NCBI RefSeq assembly: GCF_000784735.1
Contig: NZ_JSYG01000022.1
Location: forward strand, 124,001-188,000
DNA length: 64,000 nt
Source of the DNA: Dickeya undicola
GTDB lineage: Bacteria; Pseudomonadota; Gammaproteobacteria; Enterobacterales; Enterobacteriaceae
Direction: 5' to 3'
Shown: positions 18,291 to 26,020 of the stretch, piece after piece
Layout: the number at the start of each line of letters is the position of its first letter
Position numbering within the stretch: the stretch's first letter is position 1
Notes under the pieces: generated by a model
What the model saw: only the letters and a program-made list of their open reading frames with translations
Told to the model about the DNA's origin: nothing
The model's database searches: none
Translations under genes and position numbers: made by a program

Positions 18291-20231
18291 ATGAGCCAGA
18301 AGCATGATGAGCGTTTTACCCCTCGTCCAGGCAGGCCGAAGCAGCGTGGCGATGCCTTTGTACGTCAGGTGGCCCGCCAGATAAACAAGGCCGGTATCAG
18401 GACCGATAAAAATGGGCGACGCCCCGGTGCCCGACTGGGGCGCGGCCAGGTTGCTGCGCGATTTGCCCATGATGCCTATTCACCAGACTGGCGGCGTGTG
18501 ACGGTAAAGACCCGGCTGGTAAATCTGACGAAAGCCGGTGCCCGTTCAACATCCACACACCTGCGTTATATCGAGCGTGACGGTGTCGGCCGACAGGGGG
18601 AACCGGGTCAGGCTTATGGCCCACTGACCGATCACGCCGATTGGGATGCGTTCGAGCTACGCGGACGTGAAGATCGGCATCAGTTTCGCGTTATCGTTTC
18701 ACCTGAAGACGCGGAGTCTCTCGACGATTTGCGAACCTATACCCGTCAGCTGATGGTGCGTATGGAAGCCGATCTGGGCACCCGGCTGGACTGGGTGGCG
18801 GTGGATCACTGGAATACCGATAATCCGCACACCCATATTGTATTGCGGGGCAAAGATGAGACCGGCAGAGATCTGATTATTTCGCGGGATTATATTGCCG
18901 AGGGGATGCGGTTGCGGGCCGCGGCATTGGTTACGGAATGGTTGGGGCCGCGCACGGAGCTGGAAATGCAGCACACCCGTCAGCGCGAAGTCGAGCAGGC
19001 GCGGTGGACGGGGCTGGATCGCACGCTTCAGCGTCTTGCCGACAATGGCCGGGTGCATACTGCGCAGTTTTCCGCGTCATCCTTGAGATACCAGCGGCAG
19101 CTGCTGATTGGCCGACTACAATATTTAGCGCGGATGGGGCTGGCATGTGAGCAGACGCCCGGTGTCTGGGACGTACAGGCAGACGCGGAAAAGACGCTGA
19201 GAGCGATGGGTGAGCGTGGCGATATCATCCGGGCCATGCAACGCGCCATGCACGGTCAACCCCGTGAGCTGGCGGTGTTCCAGCACGGTGAATACCCTCA
19301 TCCACTCATCGGCCGGGTGGCCGGTAAAGGATTGGCTGATGAACTGTATGACAGAGGATATCTGGTGATTGACGGTGTGGACGGCAAGGCTCACTACGTG
19401 GTGTTGCCGCCCGGTGCCGATCTAGCGCAGTTTCCTAGTGGTTCGGTGGTGGAGGTGAACGGGGCCGCTATCCGCCAGACTGACCGGAATATAGTCGGTC
19501 TGGCGTCCGCGGGTATCTATCGCACCGAACATCACCTGAGGGTGGCGCAGCACCGGGATGACGGTTTCGATCCACATGACGAGGTGGCTTTCCATGTGCG
19601 CCGGCTGGAGGCGTTACGCCGGGCAGGGATTGTCGAGCGCGTGACACAAGGTGTCTGGCGTATTCCTGACGATTTGCCTGAGCGTGGCCGTCAGTACGAT
19701 ATACAGCGTCTGGCCGGTGGGGCAGCTGTCTCGCTACAATCGCCCTTGCCGGTTGAACGCCAGATCCGGGCAATCGGGGCGACCTGGCTCGATCAGCAGT
19801 TGCTCAGTGGAAACCTATCGCCGGATGTACGTGGCTTTGGGGGCGAGGTACGGGCAGCGCTCCGCCAGCGTGTTGACTTTCTTATCTCGCAAGGGCTGGC
19901 GGTACAGGAAGGGCAACGAGTGAGCCTGGTGCGTAACCTGCTGGCGACGTTGCGCCAGCGTGAGCTGGAGAAAACTGCGCAGGATATTGCCCGGGAAACC
20001 GGACTGGTATATCGCTCCGCGACTGATGGGCAACGTATCAGCGGTATCTACCGACGCAGTTTGCTACTTGCCAGCGGGCGCTACGCGATGCTGGATGACG
20101 GTCTGGGCTTCAGCCTGGTACCGTGGAAACCGGTCATCGAACTACGGCTAGGTCAGTCAATGACGGCGACCATCCGTGGTAACCGCGTGGCCTGGGAGTT
20201 CAGTCGGCAGAGGGGACCGGCTATTGGCTGA
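18291..20231 (+). CDS. VirD2-like relaxase with DUF3363
   Basis: 646 residues from the ATG at 18291 (AGGGAGGAAG upstream). The N-terminus is basic. The relaxase core has YIERDGVG, a segment HQFRVIVSPEDA and the metal-binding His triad in DHWNTDNPHTHIVLRG. The C-terminal two thirds is DUF3363. It would nick oriT and lead the transferred strand to TraG. The family (MOBP/VirD2-like with DUF3363) is typical of these ICEs. The gene is followed by a convergent XRE regulator. Confidence 0.92.
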   Translation: MSQKHDERFTPRPGRPKQRGDAFVRQVARQINKAGIRTDKNGRRPGARLGRGQVAARFAHDAYSPDWRRVTVKTRLVNLTKAGARSTSTHLRYIERDGVGRQGEPGQAYGPLTDHADWDAFELRGREDRHQFRVIVSPEDAESLDDLRTYTRQLMVRMEADLGTRLDWVAVDHWNTDNPHTHIVLRGKDETGRDLIISRDYIAEGMRLRAAALVTEWLGPRTELEMQHTRQREVEQARWTGLDRTLQRLADNGRVHTAQFSASSLRYQRQLLIGRLQYLARMGLACEQTPGVWDVQADAEKTLRAMGERGDIIRAMQRAMHGQPRELAVFQHGEYPHPLIGRVAGKGLADELYDRGYLVIDGVDGKAHYVVLPPGADLAQFPSGSVVEVNGAAIRQTDRNIVGLASAGIYRTEHHLRVAQHRDDGFDPHDEVAFHVRRLEALRRAGIVERVTQGVWRIPDDLPERGRQYDIQRLAGGAAVSLQSPLPVERQIRAIGATWLDQQLLSGNLSPDVRGFGGEVRAALRQRVDFLISQGLAVQEGQRVSLVRNLLATLRQRELEKTAQDIARETGLVYRSATDGQRISGIYRRSLLLASGRYAMLDDGLGFSLVPWKPVIELRLGQSMTATIRGNRVAWEFSRQRGPAIG

Positions 20232-20266
20232 GGTGTTGTGTCCCGGAGGTGGACAGGTTTAATGGC

Positions 20267-20596
20267 TTACTGCGGCGTAATCAGCAGCGTCGAGTTAGGG
20301 TTGTTTTTCTTGTACCGGTGGTACTGCAAAATCAGTGTTGCCAAATCGTCATCCACGGCATAGAAATAAGCTTCGGGTACATCCAGCACCGCTGCGAACC
20401 GGCAAACCAGTTTGAAGTCGGGCGCATGGGTTTCCTTCTCATACTGACTGACTCGCGCGCCTGCCGACTCTTCATCAATCCCGGCCTGCCTTCCGAGCTC
20501 TGCCTGAGTTAACCCCACATTGACCCTTGCCAGCCTCAAGCGTTTACCAATCACCGTGTTACCTTGTTTGTTGATCGAACGATGATTGATTATCAC
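20267..20596 (-). CDS. XRE-family regulator, copy 1
   Basis: 109 residues with an N-terminal helix-turn-helix (IGKRLRLARVNVGLTQAELG, then RVSQYEKETHAPDFKLV) and a C-terminal segment AAVLDVPEAYFYAVDDDLA. It is closely similar to the product at 31235-31573, with which it brackets the cargo block. The annotated start is GTG at 20596; a later in-frame GTG with AAGGT upstream is possible. An AT-rich operator-like palindrome lies upstream. Unlike copy 2 it has no divergent Ner-like partner. Confidence 0.85.
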   Translation of the reverse strand: MIINHRSINKQGNTVIGKRLRLARVNVGLTQAELGRQAGIDEESAGARVSQYEKETHAPDFKLVCRFAAVLDVPEAYFYAVDDDLATLILQYHRYKKNNPNSTLLITPQ

Positions 20597-20632
20597 GATA
20601 TCTCGGCTACGCTTCTTGAAAAAATCCTTTAA

Positions 20633-20683
20633 AAATAAAAGTAATACTTTATTTTGGTGTTTTTTTTGGTCTTAAATAAAGTA
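20633..20683. promoter_or_regulatory. operator-like repeats upstream of XRE copy 1
   Basis: AAATAAAAGTAATACTTTATTTT at reduced symmetry around 20633-20655 and a half-site ATAAAGTA at 20676-20683. The same motif, as a perfect palindrome, precedes copy 2 at 31617. Confidence 0.5.
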
Positions 20684-20799
20684 ATTCTTAGTTATAAGAA
20701 GGATTGCTAATGATGACAGCGTTCATGTGGAGAGTGTCGGTTTGGCTTCTGATGTGTGCTTTTCAGTGAGTTGAAGAATGATTCAGGTGCTACAGTAGT

Positions 20800-20836
20800 C
20801 TAAAATATGGGATATCTAATAAATTAGATATCCCAT
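20800..20836 (-). terminator. terminator of the helicase/DarT/ARH operon
   Basis: A nearly perfect hairpin with 14-base arms (ATGGGATATCTAAT and its complement) and a two-base centre at 20807-20836, followed on the minus strand by ATATTTTAG. It starts 11 bases after the stop of the ADP-ribosylglycohydrolase gene. Confidence 0.65.
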
Positions 20837-20846
20837 GCTAATCCAT

Positions 20847-22511
20847 TTAATTATTTCGATTTTTTCGGGAGGTAATTGCTTTCGCGATTATGGCTGAGTA
20901 TGCAATTGCACCATTAACACCCATGACTCCTGAAATGTATAATAATTGACTTCCAATTAATCTTTCATCGAAATTGCTTTTAATTGCTTCTGTTGTTAGT
21001 TTGTCAATATCTAATTCACTGCTTTTTATGGTTGGATTTGACTCAATGGGTCTCTTTGATTGAGTACGATAATCTACGGGGATTTCAATTTGTTGCTGCT
21101 TTGATAACGAGGAATCTACCCGTTTCGAAAAATTGTTACCTTCCATAGAGCTAGGCTCTGACTTAAATGATTTCAAAGTTGAGGCATTACGACGTTTAAG
21201 CAAGAATGATTGATTAAACTTAGATATCATCCATTGATAAAAGTATTGGTACGTGTCAGTGCCATTGCTTCTGAATTCCTCTGATATCGGTTTTATTTCC
21301 CCAAATGGTGGAAACACAATTTTTCCATCCTGTATACCAACAAAATCTAGTGGAGAAACAGGAGCGTTCCACTCCGATGCATCGGGGAATGCAAAACTAT
21401 TACACTCATTACCTTGAGAAAGAGTATATAATCTCTCTGCATCATAAATTAAGTACGATTGATCCTGTAATTCTTGAGGTGGTCTTGTTCCTTCAATATA
21501 TCCCCTTAACGCCCCAACCATAGTTGCAATTGAGTCAGTGTCTGTACCAAGTTCATTAACAATATCAAGCATTAATGAAGATAAGTTATCTGGGTGTAAA
21601 TATGATGCAGCCAGTGCTGCAATTGCAGTTAATGTACCACTTCCTCTTGTTCTTTTGTCTTTCAAGTTAAGAACTTTTACTAAGGAACTATATGATGGAT
21701 TTTCCTCTGCTTTCCACTTTTCGACAATATCAAGAAGGTGCACTAATTCTTGGTATACTTCATCATATGCTTCTTCAAGATTTGTAGATGTTTGGGATTC
21801 GAACAAAGGAACCCAGGCAGTATTAAGGTTTATGTCGCTATGGATTTTATTAGGAATTTCATTTATCCATCGGAGAAAAAGCCGAACATCAGATATTGAT
21901 GGTATATTTTTATTTTTTAAAACTTGGCTCAAGCATAAAGCATGAAATACAGCTCCTGCAATAGCTCTAGGATGCCCATGTGTAGTAAGAGAATTTTTTA
22001 TTATATCAAGCAGGAAAGAATCTACTATTTCTGGCGTTCGGCTTGCCCAAACATGAGGCTGGATTCGCATAGCTGCACCATTACCTCCAGAGTGCACATA
22101 ACTTGTTTTCTTTGACTGATAAAAATTGTTATACCAGGTGACGTTTTTTTTTCCGAGAGATTCCGCTGCCAGTTTTGAAGATATGCCGGCACCTAAAGCA
22201 TAAGAGGACCAAATAGGAAGTTCCACTTTTGAAAATGCATTTATATCAAAATAATTATTCTGATTAATTGCTCGTGACGTCGATAGTCGGAGTTGGGTGT
22301 CATCAGAGTAAGCACCAGAAGGTATTGATACTAGAGGCCCATACATTCCACCGACTTGTCTTTTCCATTCAACCAAACCAGACAAATGGTCCCGACCTGT
22401 TCTTTTTACCAGCAAACTGCAGTCTGCTAGTTCAGATATGAACCCTAAAGCATCCCCATATGCAGCCCAAAGACTTGAGTTAACAGTGTTTTCAATATTG
22501 TTAATTGTCAT
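20847..22511 (-). CDS. ADP-ribosylglycohydrolase (DraG/ARH) with C-terminal extension
   Basis: 554 residues from the ATG at 22511. The ARH fold is shown by AAYGDALGF near residue 17, the Mg site GAYSDDTQLR (Asp70-Asp71) and the second metal motif GTDTDSIATMVGALRGY (Asp324, Asp326). Such enzymes remove ADP-ribose from protein or nucleic acid. About 210 further residues follow: a low-complexity Ser/Lys part, then a hydrophobic stretch near the C-terminus (LLYISGVMGVNGAIAYSAII) that may be a membrane anchor. It overlaps the DarT-like gene by 11 bases, which suggests it reverses that enzyme. The operon is AT-rich compared with the ICE backbone. Confidence 0.88.
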   Translation of the reverse strand: MTINNIENTVNSSLWAAYGDALGFISELADCSLLVKRTGRDHLSGLVEWKRQVGGMYGPLVSIPSGAYSDDTQLRLSTSRAINQNNYFDINAFSKVELPIWSSYALGAGISSKLAAESLGKKNVTWYNNFYQSKKTSYVHSGGNGAAMRIQPHVWASRTPEIVDSFLLDIIKNSLTTHGHPRAIAGAVFHALCLSQVLKNKNIPSISDVRLFLRWINEIPNKIHSDINLNTAWVPLFESQTSTNLEEAYDEVYQELVHLLDIVEKWKAEENPSYSSLVKVLNLKDKRTRGSGTLTAIAALAASYLHPDNLSSLMLDIVNELGTDTDSIATMVGALRGYIEGTRPPQELQDQSYLIYDAERLYTLSQGNECNSFAFPDASEWNAPVSPLDFVGIQDGKIVFPPFGEIKPISEEFRSNGTDTYQYFYQWMISKFNQSFLLKRRNASTLKSFKSEPSSMEGNNFSKRVDSSLSKQQQIEIPVDYRTQSKRPIESNPTIKSSELDIDKLTTEAIKSNFDERLIGSQLLYISGVMGVNGAIAYSAIIAKAITSRKNRNN

Positions 22512-23151
22512 TCGTATCATCTCTAAACTTGTTGGGACAAACTTCCACATCTAGGACTAAACCTAACACAGCCAATTGAGCCATGATACTAGCTTTATCC
22601 TCAAAGTTTGATACATAAACCTTTGCCAGACGCTCTAAAGCAAGTCTTCCGGGGTACAAGACTTCAGCTTGCTCGCAAGTCGTCCACGACGGTAGATGTG
22701 ATGGTCCTCTGAAAATTTCCCTTTGATACTTACCAACAATAGGATTGCGAAACATCCTTTCGAAGCTTTCAATACCTTCGCCTCGAAGGCAAGACGGGTA
22801 AATGTTGTTTGTAGTCGTAAAGCAAACACCTGAGTCTATTATAATTTCTGGTAAAAAAGATAATATTACCCAATAGATGTCAGAATATTGGTGAACACTT
22901 CGCGAATGCTCAAAGAACTCAAAGTTTAATTTTGTTATAGATAGGTTAACATAGCTTAACCACTTTGAATCTCTCTCTCTTCTTTTCAATGAATTTTGTT
23001 GAAAAATAAACGCTAAAGTATCTTCTTCTGTTAGCTGAGAGTTAGGAAGTACAGCTCCGGTTCTAAGAATGCCTAAAAGACCTTGGTTTGTTGTGAAGTG
23101 AAGTATCTCTTTAATGTCTTTAGCCTTTATCAGTGTCTCAAATTCGTTCAT
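22501..23151 (-). CDS. DarT-like DNA ADP-ribosyltransferase
   Basis: 216 residues. The start LHFTTNQGLLGILRTGAVLP matches the N-terminal ART helix/strand of DarT (DUF4433), YVNLSITK fits the NAD-binding strand, and TTCEQAEVLYPG contains the Q-x-E signature; Glu163 is the expected catalytic residue. DarT enzymes modify bases of single-stranded DNA and are toxic unless reversed. It sits between a helicase gene (4-base overlap) and an ADP-ribosylglycohydrolase gene (11-base overlap). DarG, the usual macrodomain antitoxin, is absent. Substrate base cannot be read from the sequence. Confidence 0.75.
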   Translation of the reverse strand: MNEFETLIKAKDIKEILHFTTNQGLLGILRTGAVLPNSQLTEEDTLAFIFQQNSLKRRERDSKWLSYVNLSITKLNFEFFEHSRSVHQYSDIYWVILSFLPEIIIDSGVCFTTTNNIYPSCLRGEGIESFERMFRNPIVGKYQREIFRGPSHLPSWTTCEQAEVLYPGRLALERLAKVYVSNFEDKASIMAQLAVLGLVLDVEVCPNKFRDDTNDN

Positions 23152-24584
23152 AGCACCACCTTCTGGAACGTATTAGTGTCCAAATGATCGATGAAAAATG
23201 GTCTCGTGTCGAAGCGATAACCTAGGATAATACTTACCTTAGCTCTCGTAATCCCCATTGAAATAAGTTTGATTATCGATGAATAATCAGAGTCTTGACT
23301 ATCTGCAAAACTAAAATAAAAATGATTTTCCTCAAGCCCAAGAATAAAAACGTGGTCAAACTCTAGTCCCTTGGCTGAGTGAATCGTCGACAGGGCTATG
23401 TTCGTTTCATTCGGTGGCCAAGAGCTTTCTCCCGATATTTCAACGAAGGACAAGTTTTGTTTTCTAAGTGTATCTTTTATTCCGCCTGCACGATCAAACC
23501 ACCCACCACCTTTAGCATGTAAAAACCCAACAGTTTCATGATCTAAATCTACATTTTTTAATATGTAATCGATCACAAAATCTAACTGTTGATTAAAACG
23601 ACCTTCCAAGACAAGTGGGAGAGGGCCATGCCTTTTAATTGCATCAAGTCTTGGCAATGTTCCATCATCGTCTATTGAAATGGCTGTGTTTTCGATCAAC
23701 CTACTTGCAAAAATAGCTATTTCAACTGTATTTCTATAATTGAACTCTAATCGAGCATATCGAGTATTAGCAATGTTAATGCCTGCCTCTTTCCAGGCAA
23801 ACCCTCGTTTATATATTTTTTGATTGCTGTCAAGGATAATTGTAGTGAAGTTGATGTCAGATAATTGGTTAGTGATTGCTTTAAGTTGGTTAGCTGAGAA
23901 ATCTTGTGCTTCATCAATAATAGCTATGTGAATGTTGTCTGTTTTATTTTTTATAAACAAAATTGCAATATCGTTCCAATCCAAAAATTTATCAACTTCC
24001 TTCGATCTAATATAAGGGTAAACGACCTCATCGAGAATCCTCCTTCGTAGTGGCCTTTCCATTCTTGGCATAGTACCACGACCAGTACGTTCCATCTCAA
24101 GATAATCTTCTAAATTTTCCTCATTTAATCTTCCTAAAAGATATTCTACTTCATCTACCAAAAATTGACTGCTTAAGGGGATTAAATGACCAATGTGTCT
24201 TATCCTATTTGCTTGGTCTTGCAAACTTAAAACTTTTGGAGAACCATCAATTCTGTTGTACATATATTTGGATAATGTCAACACATCAATGTTTAACCGG
24301 TTACGGTTTTCGGGTGTTGATAGCAACGTTTCACTTATTACTAAATCGTTAATGTAGGCCGAAAGTGTTTTATTAAAAGTAAAAATTCTAATGTTAATTT
24401 TTTCATTTATTCCAATTCTGGCAAATTCTTCTAAAAAATAGCCGATAGATAGCTTCATCATTAAAATTGAAGTTGTTGTTTTACCGCTACCTGCAGCACC
24501 ACGAATGATTAATGTGCCAGGTCTGGGTCTGACCATCAACTTCAATTGCTCATCAGTAGGTTTGACAGATTGTAGTGTTTTCAT
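23148..24584 (-). CDS. SF1 (UvrD/PIF1-like) helicase of the DarT-like operon
   Basis: 478 residues from the ATG at 24584, preceded by AAGGA; a TTG at 24605 is less likely. Motif I is RGAAGSGKTTT (residues 29-38), motif II IIDEAQDF, motif V TIHSAKGLEFDHVFILG and motif VI MGITRAK. No nuclease domain was seen. It is first in a three-gene operon, overlapping the DarT-like gene by ATGA. It may supply or sense single-stranded DNA for the ADP-ribosyltransferase; this is inference from linkage. Confidence 0.88.
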   Translation of the reverse strand: MKTLQSVKPTDEQLKLMVRPRPGTLIIRGAAGSGKTTTSILMMKLSIGYFLEEFARIGINEKINIRIFTFNKTLSAYINDLVISETLLSTPENRNRLNIDVLTLSKYMYNRIDGSPKVLSLQDQANRIRHIGHLIPLSSQFLVDEVEYLLGRLNEENLEDYLEMERTGRGTMPRMERPLRRRILDEVVYPYIRSKEVDKFLDWNDIAILFIKNKTDNIHIAIIDEAQDFSANQLKAITNQLSDINFTTIILDSNQKIYKRGFAWKEAGINIANTRYARLEFNYRNTVEIAIFASRLIENTAISIDDDGTLPRLDAIKRHGPLPLVLEGRFNQQLDFVIDYILKNVDLDHETVGFLHAKGGGWFDRAGGIKDTLRKQNLSFVEISGESSWPPNETNIALSTIHSAKGLEFDHVFILGLEENHFYFSFADSQDSDYSSIIKLISMGITRAKVSIILGYRFDTRPFFIDHLDTNTFQKVVL

Positions 24585-24751
24585 TACCAGTGCATCCTTA
24601 CGCAACCATACTTTAGTAGATCAATTAAAATTCCATTAGGTTATATAGCTTATTTCCTAACTGGAATCAGTATACCAATTCACATAATCATTTTCTTTGC
24701 TCACTAGTTGACCAACAAAATTATGCTTTAACCACATGGGATTTATCCAGT

Positions 24752-25039
24752 TTACGATGCAGCATAGAAAGTAGAATAAGGTAGTCTGCTGTATCTTCTT
24801 CTCCCTACCAAAGGATTTTCAGGTGGGGTTACGGATTGCAGAAATTGCACCTTTGAAGAGCAGAGCAAACTCTTTGTGCTCAGACGTTCGGTTCCAGTTC
24901 GTAGAAGATTTATCCAGACTAACGAGGGACTTTCAGCAAAACACTTCTCGATAAACGCAACTCCGTCAAGTAGTAAGCTGGTCATATTACGCGGGCACTG
25001 TGCGATACTTTTTGCCTTCTTGATACCGAGGTCACTCAT
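24752..25039 (-). CDS. 95-residue protein of unknown function
   Basis: The ATG at 25039 overlaps the stop of the preceding gene by one base (TGATG), a sign of translational coupling. The N-terminal half (MSDLGIKKAKSIAQCPRNMT, then SLLLDGVAFIEKCF) looks like folded protein, whereas the last third is irregular and may be read-through into non-coding DNA after a truncation. No family was recognised. It could be the remnant of a larger third subunit of the helicase operon. Confidence 0.4.
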   Translation of the reverse strand: MSDLGIKKAKSIAQCPRNMTSLLLDGVAFIEKCFAESPSLVWINLLRTGTERLSTKSLLCSSKVQFLQSVTPPENPLVGRRRYSRLPYSTFYAAS

Positions 25040-25953
25040 CAATATTTATCTTTTCCCCAATGGCGATAATAGAGATAGGTCAGTGTATCTAGTTTAAAAT
25101 TGATATAGTTGGCATTGTTATCTTTAACTGGGGGTAATTCACTAAGAATGAATAAATAGAGTGGTTGAGATGGAGTGCTCATCGCTATCTTATCCAGCGC
25201 TTCCCTGGATGTTCTTTTATAATCGGATCGTTCAACAAACCTAGAAGGAATAAAAAAGGTTGGTTTGCATTTGAGATCTCCAGCTCGCATTTCATTTGCA
25301 AAGCGGACTAGGTAATAGTCTTCTTTTCGATTAATCCAAGCCTTGCCAAAGTAAACTCGTGGTTCATCTGGATATTCACTAATATCCTTGCGATCATCAA
25401 CTCGGATAAAAAAATCTTTTAAATGAATCATACCATCAATGGTCTCAATAAAGAAATTTTCTTTGGCAATAAATGCATCAGCTAATCCAGATAACCGCTT
25501 GCGAGAACGTCGTTTTTGCTGATCTTCACCACTTTCATTTATATCAGTAGACTTAGAACGTTTTGTTGATTCTTTTTTGTCATCAGTCGTGGGAGGAATA
25601 CGTGTGACATGTTTATTCGACACGGACAAAACAAGCTCAACAACATCATCACGGATAAAAGGTAATGCTTCAGGATCACCTTTCGCATGCTGGGCTCGAC
25701 GCAATTCATCATCGCTCTGCTCTTCCAGTTTGCATCCGAGAATATGTTCAGAGACAAATTTGAAATATGGGTCACGCTTACGCAAGCGCTTAGGCCGATC
25801 AAGGTTGGCACATGTGACTTGCGCATGGCAATGGAGTTCAGGGCATTCGAAAAGGTGCTTTGATGTGACAAGACCTTGAGTGAATAATCTATCAGCTTCC
25901 TCCGCCGTTATGTCTCTATCCAACTCTAAACTTCTTGCTTGCTCTAACCTCAT
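25039..25953 (-). CDS. 304-residue partner of large SF1 helicase, Cys/His cluster
   Basis: Start chosen at the ATG at 25953, preceded by CAGGAG; the frame is open further upstream into the helicase gene. Early in the protein a cluster FECPELHCHAQVTC is followed about 35 residues later by HILGC, a spacing like the zinc-binding part of CoiA-type proteins. A Lys/Arg/Ser-rich linker follows, then a beta-rich domain (PRVYFGKAWINRKEDYYLV). It lies 67 bases downstream of the 1102-residue helicase. No known function; a nucleic-acid sensor or effector role is guesswork. Confidence 0.75.
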   Translation of the reverse strand: MRLEQARSLELDRDITAEEADRLFTQGLVTSKHLFECPELHCHAQVTCANLDRPKRLRKRDPYFKFVSEHILGCKLEEQSDDELRRAQHAKGDPEALPFIRDDVVELVLSVSNKHVTRIPPTTDDKKESTKRSKSTDINESGEDQQKRRSRKRLSGLADAFIAKENFFIETIDGMIHLKDFFIRVDDRKDISEYPDEPRVYFGKAWINRKEDYYLVRFANEMRAGDLKCKPTFFIPSRFVERSDYKRTSREALDKIAMSTPSQPLYLFILSELPPVKDNNANYINFKLDTLTYLYYRHWGKDKY

Positions 25954-26020
25954 CGCCCACTCCTGTTTAAAGGATACGTCAAGAAATATTATATTTTTAT
26001 TAGCTAATGCACTGATCTTA

